The notes: a model not told the origin generated them from the letters alone. Counted from the stretch's first letter, positions 54,467 through 63,815 are shown. The stretch: 64,000 bases of DNA from Bradyrhizobium sp. AZCC 2176 (GCF_036924645.1 NZ_JAZHRX010000001.1:6599501-6663500); one strand, 5' to 3'. A program made the numbers and translations.

Positions 54467-55243
54467 TCAGTCGTTCGTCAGGCTTGTGAAGTCCGGCTTA
54501 CGCCGCTCGGCAAACGCCGCGAACGCTTCGCGGGCTTCGCCGGTCTGCAACCGCTCGGCAAATAGCGCGCTCTCCCGGTTTATTTGGGCAGCGATCTTGT
54601 CCATTTCGCGCATGAGCGCTTTGGTGTGACTGAGAGAGCCCGCGGGCCGTTTGGTCAGGGCTTCGGCGGCCTGCCAAGCCCTGGCGCGCAAGTCAGCGGC
54701 CGGCACCACGGCGTTAGCCAGACCGCAGGCCAATGCGGCGGCTGCATCGAGCGGCTCCCCCAACGCAAACATGGCGTATGCTAGGACATGCCCGATGCGG
54801 GCGGGCAGCAACCAACTCGAAGCCGCCTCAGGAACCAGCGCCAGATTTACGAATGGCGTCATCAGCTTCGCAGTGTCGGCAAGAAATACGAGGTCGCAAT
54901 GCAGCAACATCGTGGTACCAACGCCTACCGCGTTGCCCTGCACTGCGGCGACGAGTGGACGGGTGGCCTTACCGAGATTGCGGATGAACCGGAACGCCTG
55001 GCTTTCCCCTATATTGCTACCGTTGGCCTGGGCACTGAAATCGGCGATGTCGTTTCCGGACGTAAAACTGTCGCCATCTCCCTGAAATAGAACGACCCGC
55101 ACGGCAGGATCTTTCTCCGCGCGCTCCAGCCCATCCGACATGGCGCTGTACATTTCATTGCTGAGCGCGTTCTTCTTTTCAGGACGGGCCAGCGTCATCG
55201 TCATGATGCCTGCGGCCATTTCAGTTTTCACATGCTGGGGCAT
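54467..55243 (-). CDS. Enoyl-CoA hydratase/isomerase family protein
   Basis: This 258-residue crotonase-fold protein has GDSFTSGNDIADF near 55-67 and VQGNAVGVGTTMLLHCDLVFLA near 102-123, followed by TPFVNLALVPEAASSWLLP. The usual first glutamate (GGGxE) is replaced (GVGTTML), while E in LVPEAAS is the second-site acid, as in 2-enoyl isomerases. An isomerase role is therefore more likely than hydration. The start has AAAGGAA about seven bases upstream. It forms a pair with the flavin reductase gene, 15 bases upstream. Confidence 0.88.
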   Translation of the reverse strand: MPQHVKTEMAAGIMTMTLARPEKKNALSNEMYSAMSDGLERAEKDPAVRVVLFQGDGDSFTSGNDIADFSAQANGSNIGESQAFRFIRNLGKATRPLVAAVQGNAVGVGTTMLLHCDLVFLADTAKLMTPFVNLALVPEAASSWLLPARIGHVLAYAMFALGEPLDAAAALACGLANAVVPAADLRARAWQAAEALTKRPAGSLSHTKALMREMDKIAAQINRESALFAERLQTGEAREAFAAFAERRKPDFTSLTND

Positions 55244-55258
55244 CGATCGTTCCTTTAA

Positions 55259-55912
55259 TCAGGTGCCGTGGAATTCCGGTTTGCTGCTGCCAGGCGGACG
55301 CTTCATCTCGAACATGTTCTCCGTCTTGACCTCAAGGTAATCTCCACCACGGCCGGCGCGCAGTATGGGGCGCGCAAGTGCAGTGTTGTATACACCGTCC
55401 TCAATCAAAGACTTGTCGATATATACTGCGACGACTTCGCCGAGCACGAACCATCCCTCGACTTTCTCGCCACACGCATTCGTCAACTGAGAGACCTCGG
55501 TGACCTTGCATTCCATAGCGGCCCTGCTCTCGCCTACCCGCGGCACCGCTACGTGGCGCCCCGGGATCGGCGTCAGCCCTGCCGTTTCGAACTCGCTCAC
55601 ACCGTGATCAAGGGGCGCGGCCGTCTTGTTCATGCGCTCGCCCAGATCCATCGTAACCAGATTCCAAACAAATTCGCGGGTCTCGCTGACGTTCTTGACG
55701 GTGTCCTTCCACGAAATTGAGGAAAATCCGATTATCGGAGGGTCGTAGAGGAAAGCGTTGAAGAAGCTGTATGGAGCGAGGTTCAGTTGACCAGCCGCAT
55801 TGCGTGACGAAATCCAACCAATCGGACGCGGCGCGACAATCGCGTTGAATGGATTATGTCGGAGCCCGTGGCCCTTCGAAGGCTCGTAGTAGTGGAAGTC
55901 GGCCAGATCCAT
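55259..55912 (-). CDS. Flavin reductase-family (FMN-binding split-barrel) protein
   Basis: From the ATG at 55912 (AAGGGGA five bases upstream) the protein has 217 residues. It has the split-barrel pattern NAIVAPRPIGWISSRNAAGQ near 22-41, NLAPYSFFNAF and PPIIGFSS. Related proteins supply reduced FMN to two-component monooxygenases or act as flavoprotein oxygenases themselves. Here a nitronate-monooxygenase-like gene lies 115 bases upstream on the same strand, which would be consistent with flavin use in the same pathway. Confidence 0.88.
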   Translation of the reverse strand: MDLADFHYYEPSKGHGLRHNPFNAIVAPRPIGWISSRNAAGQLNLAPYSFFNAFLYDPPIIGFSSISWKDTVKNVSETREFVWNLVTMDLGERMNKTAAPLDHGVSEFETAGLTPIPGRHVAVPRVGESRAAMECKVTEVSQLTNACGEKVEGWFVLGEVVAVYIDKSLIEDGVYNTALARPILRAGRGGDYLEVKTENMFEMKRPPGSSKPEFHGT

Positions 55913-56027
55913 AAAATCCCCTTCCCCGAGACTGCCGAAGGCCATCCATCGCCGGTCAATCGAGCTTCGCCATAACAATCACCTCACGCACAACCGCGCA
56001 TGGGTATCGCCTCGCTATAACATCCAG

Positions 56028-57041
56028 CTACGCGATCGCCCGGGCGGCAGCCGGCCTTTGCTCGGTGCCATCGAGGAAACCTGTCAGGCGTTGACGGATG
56101 ATTCGCTCGGCATCGGCCATGATGCGTTCGATCAACTCCTTCACCGTCGGAATGTCGTTGATGAGTCCAACGACCATGCCGCAGCTCCAGGCGCCCGCGT
56201 CCATGTCGCCGTCGATCATCACTTTGGGATACACGCCAGCGACCTGCTCATGGATGTCGCCAATCTTCAGGCTTGCGCCCTTCTCGCGCTCGATCTCGAG
56301 CAACTCGTCGACGCCCTTGTTCTTCAAGACGCGCTCGGTATTGCGCAGCGCGCGCATGACCAGCACGGTGTCGAGTTCGGTTGCCTTGACCAAGGCCTGC
56401 TTTACATTGTCGTGCACTGGCGCTTCCTTCGTGGCGATGAAGCGGGTCCCCATGTTCATGCCGGCGGCGCCCATGGACAGAGCGGCGACGAGGCTCCGCG
56501 CGTCGGCCATGCCGCCCGACGCCACAAACGGAATCTTCAGCTCGTCCGCCGCACGGGGCAGCAGGATCATGTTCGGGATGTCGTCCTCGCCGGGATGTCC
56601 GCCGCATTCAAAGCCATCGACGCTGACGGCGTCGCAGCCGATCTTCTCGGCTTTGAGTGAGTGCCGCACCGAGGTGCACTTGTGGATCACTTTGATGCCG
56701 GCCGCCTTCAACGCCGGCATGTACTGCTCGGGGCTGCGGCCAGCGGTTTCCACTGCCTTGACGCCGCCTTCCTTGATCGCGGCGATGTATTCCGGGTAAG
56801 GCGGTGCGGTAAAGCTCGGAAGGAAAGTCAGGTTCACGCCGAACGGCTTGTCGGTCATGTCGCGGCAGCGTGCGATTTCCTTGGCCAACAGTTCCGGCGT
56901 CCTTTGCGTCAGGCCGGTGATGATCCCGAGTCCCCCGGCGTTGGACACCGCGGCGGCGAGCTCGGCGAAGCCCACATAATGCATGCCGCCCTGGATGACC
57001 GGATGCTTGATGCCGAACAGTTCAGTAATCGCTGTCTTCAC
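56028..57041 (-). CDS. Nitronate monooxygenase-like (2-nitropropane dioxygenase family) flavoprotein
   Basis: The start is GTG at 57041 with AGGAG seven bases upstream; 337 residues. FMN-barrel marks are ELFGIKHPVIQGGMHYVGFA near 7-26, the FMN-phosphate region VASGGMADARSLVAALSMGA near 181-200 and GTRFIATKEA. An EC-GGHPGEDD segment fits the active site of class I nitronate monooxygenases, although many members of this family in beta-oxidation operons have been suggested to be enoyl reductases or propionate-3-nitronate detoxifiers. It ends the six-gene minus-strand operon starting at 62169. Confidence 0.9.
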   Translation of the reverse strand: MKTAITELFGIKHPVIQGGMHYVGFAELAAAVSNAGGLGIITGLTQRTPELLAKEIARCRDMTDKPFGVNLTFLPSFTAPPYPEYIAAIKEGGVKAVETAGRSPEQYMPALKAAGIKVIHKCTSVRHSLKAEKIGCDAVSVDGFECGGHPGEDDIPNMILLPRAADELKIPFVASGGMADARSLVAALSMGAAGMNMGTRFIATKEAPVHDNVKQALVKATELDTVLVMRALRNTERVLKNKGVDELLEIEREKGASLKIGDIHEQVAGVYPKVMIDGDMDAGAWSCGMVVGLINDIPTVKELIERIMADAERIIRQRLTGFLDGTEQRPAAARAIA

Positions 57042-57062
57042 GAGAATCTCCTGCGTTTCCAA

Positions 57063-58250
57063 TCAATGGACGATTTCAAACAGACCCGCCGCGCCCATGC
57101 CGCCGCCGATGCACATTGTCACCACGCCGTATTTCGCTTTGCGCCGCCGGCCCTCGATCAGGAGGTGGCCCGTGAGCCGCGCCCCGGTCATGCCGTAGGG
57201 ATGACCGATCGCGATCGAACCGCCATTGACGTTGAGCTTGTTCGGATCAATGCCGAGCTTGTCGCGGCAATAGATCACCTGCACCGCGTAGGCTTCATTG
57301 AGCTCCCAGAGATCAATGTCGTCGATCTTCAGGTTATGGCGCTTGAGGAGCCGCGGGATCGCTGCGACCGGGCCCACGCCCATCTCGTCCGGCTCGACGC
57401 CGGCGGCAACGAAGCCGCGGAAGATGCCAAGCGGCTTGAGGCCCTTCTTTGCCGCGATCTTGTCGCTCATGATCACGCAGGCCGAGGCGCCGTCGGAGAG
57501 CTGGCTGGCATTGCCCGCACTGATGGTTTTGCCTTCGAACACGGGCTTGATCTTTGCAAGGCCGTCGGCGGTGGTGTCCGGCCTCGGACCCTCGTCCTTC
57601 GACAGCGTCACCTGCTGATAGCTGACCTGCTTGGTATCCTTGTCGACAACAGCCATTTTGGTCGTGATCGGCACGATCTCGTCATTGAAGCGACCGCCCT
57701 GCAGCGCTGCACCCACGCGGCGCTGACACTCGAGGCTGTATTCATCCTGCTTGTCGCGACCGATCTTGTAGCGTTCGGCAACGACCTCAGCGGTTTCCAG
57801 CATCGACATGTACATTTCGGGCTTCATCGCCATCAACTCTTCGTCGACGACATGAGACTTGTTCATGTGCTCGTTCTGCACGAGGCTGATCGATTCGATG
57901 CCGCCGCCGATCGCGATCTCGACGCCGTCTGATATCACCGAGCGTGCGGCAACCGCGATCGCCTGCAGGCCGGAGGCACATTGCCGGTCAATCGTGGTGC
58001 CGGCAACAGTCACCGGTAGGCCAGCGCGGATGGCGCCCTTGCGCGCCACGTTCATCACCATGGTGCCCTGCTGCATCGCGCAGCCCATCACCACGTCCTC
58101 GACCTCGCCGGGCCCGATGCCGGCCCGTTTCACTGCTTCGGCCATCACATGGCCAGCCAGGGTTGGGCCTTCAGTGTTGTTGAGCGCGCCGCGATAGGCT
58201 TTACCGACGCCGGTGCGGGCGGTGGAAACGATTACTGCTTCAGTCGTCAT
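57063..58250 (-). CDS. Acetyl-CoA C-acyltransferase (thiolase)
   Basis: This 395-residue thiolase has the nucleophile C91 in [21 protein letters not shown], the active-site His in [16 protein letters not shown] and the second Cys in [10 protein letters not shown]. The [10 protein letters not shown] form is typical of degradative FadA-like thiolases. The start has AGAGG five bases upstream. It lies 14 bases after the acyl-CoA dehydrogenase gene and 21 before the nitronate-monooxygenase-like gene, so it is part of a tight operon. The last beta-oxidation step is expected. Confidence 0.95.
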   Translation of the reverse strand: MTTEAVIVSTARTGVGKAYRGALNNTEGPTLAGHVMAEAVKRAGIGPGEVEDVVMGCAMQQGTMVMNVARKGAIRAGLPVTVAGTTIDRQCASGLQAIAVAARSVISDGVEIAIGGGIESISLVQNEHMNKSHVVDEELMAMKPEMYMSMLETAEVVAERYKIGRDKQDEYSLECQRRVGAALQGGRFNDEIVPITTKMAVVDKDTKQVSYQQVTLSKDEGPRPDTTADGLAKIKPVFEGKTISAGNASQLSDGASACVIMSDKIAAKKGLKPLGIFRGFVAAGVEPDEMGVGPVAAIPRLLKRHNLKIDDIDLWELNEAYAVQVIYCRDKLGIDPNKLNVNGGSIAIGHPYGMTGARLTGHLLIEGRRRKAKYGVVTMCIGGGMGAAGLFEIVH

Positions 58251-58264
58251 GTTTGCCTCTTTGC

Positions 58265-59395
58265 TTAGGCGGCCGCGTCGAGCTGCGCGTAACGCAGCAC
58301 GTGGAACGCGGGATCGCCGAATTGGATGTTGATGGAGGAAATTCGCTTGAAATAGTGCCCCACATTGAGCTCGTCTGTCATGCCCATGCCGCCATGAAGC
58401 TGCACGGCCTGATCGGCGACGAACCTTGCGGCGTAGCCGATCTTCGATTTTGCGCCGGACGCGAGCCTGGACAGGCCGGGCTCATTGGCTGCCAGGCTCA
58501 GGGTGAGATGCTGCATCAAAGAGAGGGCCTCCTGATGCGCAATGAACATGTCGACCATGCGGTGCTGCAGCACCTGGAAGCTGCCGAGCGTCGCGCCGAA
58601 CTGTTTTCGGGTCTTGCTGTACTCCAGTGTCGCTGCGTTCAGCTCCCCGATGGCGCCGACTGTTTCGGCGCACAACGCGGCAATGGCGCGATCACGGCAA
58701 GCCTCCAGCGCGGCGACACCCGCACCCTCCCCGCCGAGCAAGCGGCCCCTTACGCCGTCCAGGCTGATCTCGCCAGCGCGGCGGCCGTCAATAGTCTTGA
58801 AAGTTCGCAGATGCAGATTCGCCGCCTGGCGATCCACGATGAACATGCTGACGCCGTCGCGGTCGTGCTGGTCCCCCGCGGTGCGTGCGGAAACAATCAG
58901 ATAATCCGCCCACGGAGCGGCGATCGCCGCGGCCTTCTCGCCAACCAGTATGTAGTCATCGCCCTCGCGTCGCGCCGTCGTCGCGACATTGGCTGGATCG
59001 AAACGTGACGCTTTCTCGGTCCAGGCAAGCGCCCAGATCGACTTTCCTGCGATGATGTCGGGAATGAATTCGCTCTTCTGCGCGGGAGACCCCTCGCTTT
59101 CGAGCAAGCCCCCGGCGAGCACGATGGTCTCGACGAAGGGTTCGACCACGAGATGGCGGCCGAACTCGTGCATCACGATCATCGTCGAGAGCGGACCGCC
59201 GCCGAGGCCGCCGGCCTCTTCCGAGAATGGCGCGGCAAGCAAACCGAGCTCAGCAAAGGATGACCACTGTGTCCGGCTCCAGCCTTCGTCGGAGGCAACG
59301 ATCCCGCGGCGCGCATCGAAATCATACTGGTCGCGGAGCAGACGCTGCACGCTTGACCGCAACATTTCCTGCTCTTCAGTGAACTGGATATCCAT
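58265..59395 (-). CDS. Acyl-CoA dehydrogenase (probable partner subunit, no catalytic Glu seen)
   Basis: This 376-residue protein has the acyl-CoA dehydrogenase layout: helical N-domain ([18 protein letters not shown]), beta domain ([12 protein letters not shown]) and C-terminal helical domain with [20 protein letters not shown]. The usual YGG-NEIQR glutamate segment at the C-terminus is replaced by [14 protein letters not shown]. Lack of the Glu, plus a neighbouring complete dehydrogenase 21 bases upstream, suggests an alpha2beta2 heteromer like the FadE26-FadE27 pairs of actinobacterial sterol side-chain degradation (known family; assignment here is inference). Confidence 0.9.
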   Translation of the reverse strand: MDIQFTEEQEMLRSSVQRLLRDQYDFDARRGIVASDEGWSRTQWSSFAELGLLAAPFSEEAGGLGGGPLSTMIVMHEFGRHLVVEPFVETIVLAGGLLESEGSPAQKSEFIPDIIAGKSIWALAWTEKASRFDPANVATTARREGDDYILVGEKAAAIAAPWADYLIVSARTAGDQHDRDGVSMFIVDRQAANLHLRTFKTIDGRRAGEISLDGVRGRLLGGEGAGVAALEACRDRAIAALCAETVGAIGELNAATLEYSKTRKQFGATLGSFQVLQHRMVDMFIAHQEALSLMQHLTLSLAANEPGLSRLASGAKSKIGYAARFVADQAVQLHGGMGMTDELNVGHYFKRISSINIQFGDPAFHVLRYAQLDAAA

Positions 59396-59416
59396 TCGAG
59401 GTCCCGCTTTGCTGGT

Positions 59417-60598
59417 TCAAAGGCCAAGTACCGCCTTGGCAATGATGTTGCGCTGGATTTCGTTTGATCCGCCGTAAATGCTGAGCTTGCGCGCGTTCAG
59501 GTATTTCTCCGACGCGGTATGGCCATAGTCCGGCCCGGGCATGAAGCGGTTGGCGCTCACCGGCTGCTCACGAAGCGCAAGCCCGTAATTGCCGATCGCA
59601 CGGTGGGTCAACTCCGTGATGCTCTGGAAGATTTCGGTGCCCCGTATCTTGAACAGGGATGCCGCGGGACCCGGATCGATACCCCGCGCCATCTGCGCCA
59701 CCACGCGCAGCTCGGTCGCCTCCAGCGCCAAGACGTCGAGCTCGATGCGGGCGATATCCCGCCGGAATTCGAGATGCGCCGGATCATCGACCGGAATCTC
59801 GGCCTTCACGATCTTCTTCAGCCGGTTCAGATAGCGCGTGGAGCGGCCGATTCCGGCCATGCTGGTGCGCTCGTTGCCGAGCAGGAATTTTGCGTAGGTC
59901 CAGCCCTTGTTCTCCTCACCGATCAGATTCTCGACGGGCACCCGCACGTCCTCGAGGAAGACGTCATTCACCTCATGCGATCCGTCGATGGTAATGATGG
60001 GTCGCACGGTGATGCCGGGCGATTTCATGTCGATCAACAGGAAGGAGATGCCGGCCTGGGGCTTTGCCGAAGGATCGGTCCGCACCAGGCAGAAGATCCA
60101 GTCGGCATGCTGGGCCAGCGTCGTCCAGGTCTTGTGGCCGTTGACGATGTAGTGGTCGCCGTCGCGCACCGCCTTGGTGCGAACCGAAGCGAGGTCGGAA
60201 CCGGAGCCCGGCTCCGAATAGCCCTGGCACCACCAGTCGTCCCCGGAGAGAATCCGCGGCAGATACTTCTTTTTCTGCGCGTCGTTGCCGAAGGTGTAGA
60301 TGACCGGCCCCACCATCGTGACGCTGAATGCCAGCGGTGGCAGCGTCCCGGCGCGCGAGGTCTCCTGTTCAAAGATGAAGCGCTGCGTGACCGACCAGCC
60401 GGGGCCGCCATACTCCTTGGGCCAGAGCGGAGCCACCCAACCCTTGTTGTGGAGGATGCGGTGCCAGAGCAGCGACTGCTCCTTGGTCAGATCGGTCTCG
60501 GGGTTTGGAACGCGCATTTCCTGCGGGTAGTTCTCCGCAATAAAAGCGCGCACCTCGTCACGAAAAGCTGCGTCCTCGCTGGAAAGATTGAGTTCCAT
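59417..60598 (-). CDS. Acyl-CoA dehydrogenase, catalytic type
   Basis: The 393-residue flavoprotein has the beta-domain motif WWCQGYSEPGSGSDLASVRT near 127-146, and TWTTLAQHAD. The C-terminal IYGGSNEIQRNIIAKAVLG has the catalytic Glu. It introduces a 2,3-double bond into an acyl-CoA and gives electrons to ETF. The longer N-domain and the paired neighbour suggest it works with the Glu-less dehydrogenase downstream. A GGAG lies nine bases before the ATG. Confidence 0.94.
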   Translation of the reverse strand: MELNLSSEDAAFRDEVRAFIAENYPQEMRVPNPETDLTKEQSLLWHRILHNKGWVAPLWPKEYGGPGWSVTQRFIFEQETSRAGTLPPLAFSVTMVGPVIYTFGNDAQKKKYLPRILSGDDWWCQGYSEPGSGSDLASVRTKAVRDGDHYIVNGHKTWTTLAQHADWIFCLVRTDPSAKPQAGISFLLIDMKSPGITVRPIITIDGSHEVNDVFLEDVRVPVENLIGEENKGWTYAKFLLGNERTSMAGIGRSTRYLNRLKKIVKAEIPVDDPAHLEFRRDIARIELDVLALEATELRVVAQMARGIDPGPAASLFKIRGTEIFQSITELTHRAIGNYGLALREQPVSANRFMPGPDYGHTASEKYLNARKLSIYGGSNEIQRNIIAKAVLGL

Positions 60599-60613
60599 CG
60601 TGAGAAGCTCCAG

Positions 60614-61351
60614 CTACCACTTCTCGCCGAAGGGACGAATCTCCAGTTCAAAGGTCCAGGCGCTTTTGGGCTGCTGATAAAGCAGCCAATAGGATTCTGC
60701 GACCGAGGACGGCGGCATCAAAGCATTGGGATCGTCGAGGGCATTCGGACCGAGCGCCTCGATCCGCCGCTGGCGCACCCATTCGGTATCGACGCCGGAA
60801 TCAATGATGAGATGCGCCACGTGAATATTCTTGGGCCCCAACTCGCGTGCGGTCGCTTGTGCCACGGCGCGCAGGCCAAACTTGGCGCTGGCGAACGCCG
60901 CATAACCAGCCCCACCGCGGAGACTCGCGGTCGCGCCGGTGAAGAAGATATTGCCCTTGCCGCGCGGCACCATCAGCCGCGCCGCTTCCCGGCCGGCGAG
61001 AAAGCCGGAGTAGCAAGCCATCTCCCATACCTTGCGGAACACCCGCTCGGTGGTATCCAGAATTGGAAAATTGACGTTAGCGCCGATGTTGAAGATGCAA
61101 ACCTCGAGCGGCGCGTGCTTGTCGGCATCACCGAGGAAGGAAATGATCTCCTCCTCTTTGCGTGCGTCGAGGGAGCGCGCGTGAATTTCGCCGCCGGCCT
61201 TCTCGATCTCCTTGACGAGCGGCTCGAGCTTGGCGCCGTTACGGCGCCCGGCAAACACCGTGAAGCCCTCTGAGGCGAACTTCTTTGCGATCTCGCCGCC
61301 GATAAAGTCCCCGGCGCCGATCACGGCCACGGTTGCGTTTCTCTTTTGCAA
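60614..61351 (-). CDS. Atypical SDR lacking the catalytic Tyr (paralogue 3)
   Basis: The start is TTG at 61351 with GGGAG seven bases upstream; 245 residues. The loop is IGAGDFIGGEIA near 11-22, and the catalytic site has F153-A-S-A-K157 instead of YxxxK. The C-terminus is IRPFGEKW. It is very similar to paralogue 4 (62393-63136), including FFTGATAS-RGG and AKFGLRAVAQA-ARELGPKN. Location between ligase and dehydrogenase genes in one operon suggests a role on the CoA thioester pathway. Confidence 0.9.
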   Translation of the reverse strand: MQKRNATVAVIGAGDFIGGEIAKKFASEGFTVFAGRRNGAKLEPLVKEIEKAGGEIHARSLDARKEEEIISFLGDADKHAPLEVCIFNIGANVNFPILDTTERVFRKVWEMACYSGFLAGREAARLMVPRGKGNIFFTGATASLRGGAGYAAFASAKFGLRAVAQATARELGPKNIHVAHLIIDSGVDTEWVRQRRIEALGPNALDDPNALMPPSSVAESYWLLYQQPKSAWTFELEIRPFGEKW

Positions 61352-61365
61352 AGGCGTTCTCCCGG

Positions 61366-62169
61366 TCAGGTTAAGTGAGTTCGTCGCTGGAATCTCGCCA
61401 CCTGCTTGGCAGCAGCTCGGTCGCGATGGAAACAGGCCGCGAGTTCATGCTCGCGCATCTTGCCGGTTGAGCTTCCCGGTAAGACATCGACGAAGACGAT
61501 TTTCGGCAGCGGCATATACGCAGTGAGCCAAGGCTCGATGGAATGTATCAGATGCGTCACCTTGACGCGCGATCCCGGCGACGGTTGCACGAATGCGAAA
61601 AGCTCCCCGTCGCCATTAAGGCCTCGTCCGATGACGGCGGATTGCACGTCCTTGCGTGAATTGAGAATTGCCTCGATCTTGGCCGAGAGGGCGCCAATCA
61701 TTTCCTTGGTACGGCCGAGAATGTACAGGCAATCGCCGTCAAAGCGAGCAACATAACCGGTATTGAACCAGCCTTCGCCGTCGATCACTTTGCCTGTAAG
61801 GTCAGGTGCACGGAGATAGCCGCGCACCACGTTGCGCCCGCGCACGTGGAGTTCTCCGACTTGTTCCTTTGAGAGTGGTATGCCGTCGATCGTTCTGAGG
61901 CGCCCTTCCACTCCCGGCAGCAACGTGCAAACCACGTGGTGAGAACGCAGCACATCGAAGTCGCCCGTTCTGATTCCAAGCGAGGAGAGGACGGTAGCGA
62001 TCTCTCTAACGCGCAGCTCCAGATCTCGGTAGCTGCTGGACGCCCCGTTCTCGACCAGCGCGATCCGGTCGGGGGCTTCGGCAACCTGCCTTGCCGTCAC
62101 GCCATGGACGCGGCGCGGCGAGCCGACAGCAATCTCGTCGAGATTGATCGCCTTTGAAAGCTCCGCCAC
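61366..62169 (-). pseudogene. Acyl-CoA ligase with large internal deletion
   Basis: The frame starts (GTG at 62169, GGGAGG six bases upstream) like a ligase N-terminus (AVGSPRRVHGVTARQVAEAP, then ENGASSSYRDLELRVREIA). After IRTGD it jumps to a C-terminal segment beginning FDVLRSHHVVCTLLPGVEGR. It goes on with GELHVRGRNVVRGYLRAPDL, EGWFNTGYVARFDGD and LPGSSTGKMREHE. About 250 residues, including the ATP-binding P-loop, are missing in frame, so it cannot adenylate. It is the first gene of the operon, so promoter and leader still serve the dehydrogenase and thiolase genes behind it. In GWFNTGYVARF the usual Asp is Tyr, an extra sign of decay. Confidence 0.88.
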
Positions 62170-62229
62170 GACCGACCTCCCGACCAAACCGTGCCGCTTT
62201 GCAGCGCGGCCGTCCGCCAACTATCTAAC

Positions 62230-62244
62230 GTTCTTTTTTAGAAC
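62230..62244. promoter_or_regulatory. GTTCT-TTTTT-AGAAC operator between divergent operons
   Basis: Perfect 5-base arms around a T5 spacer, 15 bases in total, same size and arm sequence as 43043-43057. It lies 61 bases before the ligase-remnant GTG and 149 bases before the SDR ATG at 62393 on the other strand. Confidence 0.68.
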
Positions 62245-62392
62245 TCGTCAATCCCTAATTCTGATCACGAGGTTCCTAAGGGACAACGTGGCTGCCAAAT
62301 TATTCGTTAGAACAGGCGAAAATCCTGATTTACAACGTATCTTGCCGCCGCTACGATTACAGTATCAAATACGAACTAATACAGGAAACCGA

Positions 62393-63136
62393 ATGGCAGA
62401 GAGCCGCGGCGTAGCGATACTTGTAGGTGCAGGCGATGCCATCGGAGCCGCCGTCGCCCGGCGTTTTGCGAAGGGCGGCTATACAGTTTGCATCTGCAGG
62501 CGCGATGCATCTAAGTCCCAGGGGCTCGTGGGCGAGCTGAGGGCTGAGGGACATAACATTCACGCCTTCAGCGTCGATGCCCGCCAGGAAGCAGAGGTCC
62601 AAGGCATATTCGCGCGGATCGAAAAAGAGTTCGGGCCCATCGAGGTTTGCCTCTTCAACGCAGGATCGAACGTCAACAAGCCACTGCTGGAGACAACCGA
62701 GAAGCTGTTCTTCAAGGCTTGGGAATTGGCCTGCTACGGCGGCTTCCTGGTCGGACGTGAGGCTGCCCGCTTCATGCTGCCGCGCGGACGCGGCACCATC
62801 TTCTTTACGGGTGCGACCGCCAGTGTACGTGGCGGCCAGGGGTTTGCGGCATTTTCTTCAGCGAAGTTCGGACTTCGAGCAGTAGCCCAGGCGATGGCGC
62901 GCGAGCTCGGACCGAAGAACATTCATGTCGTGCATCTCCTGATCGACGCCGGCGTCGACAGCGAGGCGATTCACCAGCGCATGAAAGCCGCAAAAGGGAT
63001 CGAGGCAAGCGAAATTCCCCCGAATAGCCTGACCAAGACCTCCTCCATTGCTGACGCCTATTGGTTCACCCACCAGCAAAGCAGGGATGGCTGGACCCAC
63101 GAGCTCGATCTGCGTCCGTCCGTGGAGAAGTGGTAA
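62393..63136 (+). CDS. Atypical SDR lacking the catalytic Tyr (paralogue 4)
   Basis: The ATG at 62393 starts MAESRGVAILVGAGDAIGAA; AGGAAAC precedes it by a few bases. An upstream frame to 62144 would cross the operator and is rejected. In the 247-residue protein the YxxxK site is F154-S-S-A-K158, and the C-terminus is LRPSVEKW. It is the closest relative of paralogue 3 across the divergent promoter, suggesting a local duplication. Its stop is one base before the glutathione-transferase start. Confidence 0.9.
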   Translation: MAESRGVAILVGAGDAIGAAVARRFAKGGYTVCICRRDASKSQGLVGELRAEGHNIHAFSVDARQEAEVQGIFARIEKEFGPIEVCLFNAGSNVNKPLLETTEKLFFKAWELACYGGFLVGREAARFMLPRGRGTIFFTGATASVRGGQGFAAFSSAKFGLRAVAQAMARELGPKNIHVVHLLIDAGVDSEAIHQRMKAAKGIEASEIPPNSLTKTSSIADAYWFTHQQSRDGWTHELDLRPSVEKW

Positions 63137-63137
63137 C

Positions 63138-63815
63138 ATGAACGTGACGCCAAACCTTACCCTGTGGGGCGTTGGCACAAGCCGCACCATTCGCCCGCAC
63201 TGGGCCATGCACGAACTTGGTTTGTCCTACAAATCCAAGCCAATCGGGCCGCGGACAGGCGAGACCAAAACCGCTGAATACACCAGGCTCAATCCGCGCC
63301 AGAAGATTCCCTTGCTGCAGGACGGCGATTTCTGCATCGGCGAAAGCGCCGCAATCGTCGCCTATCTGTCGCGAACCTATTCGACGCCCGACCGTTCACT
63401 GATTCCCGCGACCCAGCGCGAGTTCGCCGCTTGGCTGGAATGGTGCTTCTTCATCGTGGCCGAACTCGATTCCACCAGCCTCTACGTCATGCGCCGCCAT
63501 AGCGCAGACGCATTGGGCCACATCTATGGAGTTGCGCCCGAAGTCGTCGCACAAGCCGGCGAGTATTTTCGGCAACAGTTGCGACACGTTGAGGTGGCGC
63601 TGGCAGATGGGCGGACGTTCTTGATGGGTGACCAATTTACCAGCGCTGACATTCTGCTCACGACTTGCCTGGATTGGGCCATCGCTTACGGCGTCGGTAT
63701 TTGCGACAACGCGCAACCCTATCTCGAACGTATCCAGGGGCGGGAGGCTTATCGGCGGGCTGTGGCGGCGAATGTCCCGGTGTCACCGATTACCCCTGCC
63801 GCGGCGAAGGGCTGA
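63138..63815 (+). CDS. Glutathione S-transferase family protein
   Basis: The 225-residue protein has an N-terminal thioredoxin-like domain with active-site candidate Ser in GVGTSRTIRPHWAMHELGL near 11-29, cis-Pro in QKIPLLQDGD and the glutathione-binding GESAAIVAYLSRTY near 68-81. A C-terminal helical domain has the N-capping Ser-Asp in FTSADILLT. It may conjugate or reduce an electrophilic intermediate, or act as a maleylacetoacetate-type isomerase. It starts one base after the atypical SDR stop, so the two are coupled. Confidence 0.92.
   Translation: MNVTPNLTLWGVGTSRTIRPHWAMHELGLSYKSKPIGPRTGETKTAEYTRLNPRQKIPLLQDGDFCIGESAAIVAYLSRTYSTPDRSLIPATQREFAAWLEWCFFIVAELDSTSLYVMRRHSADALGHIYGVAPEVVAQAGEYFRQQLRHVEVALADGRTFLMGDQFTSADILLTTCLDWAIAYGVGICDNAQPYLERIQGREAYRRAVAANVPVSPITPAAAKG

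Noticed and set aside
59519..61273. 584-codon open frame on the plus strand
   Set aside because: It is antisense to the two best-supported genes (acyl-CoA dehydrogenase and SDR), has Arg/His-rich shadow composition and no family motifs. Long antisense frames are expected in GC-rich DNA.
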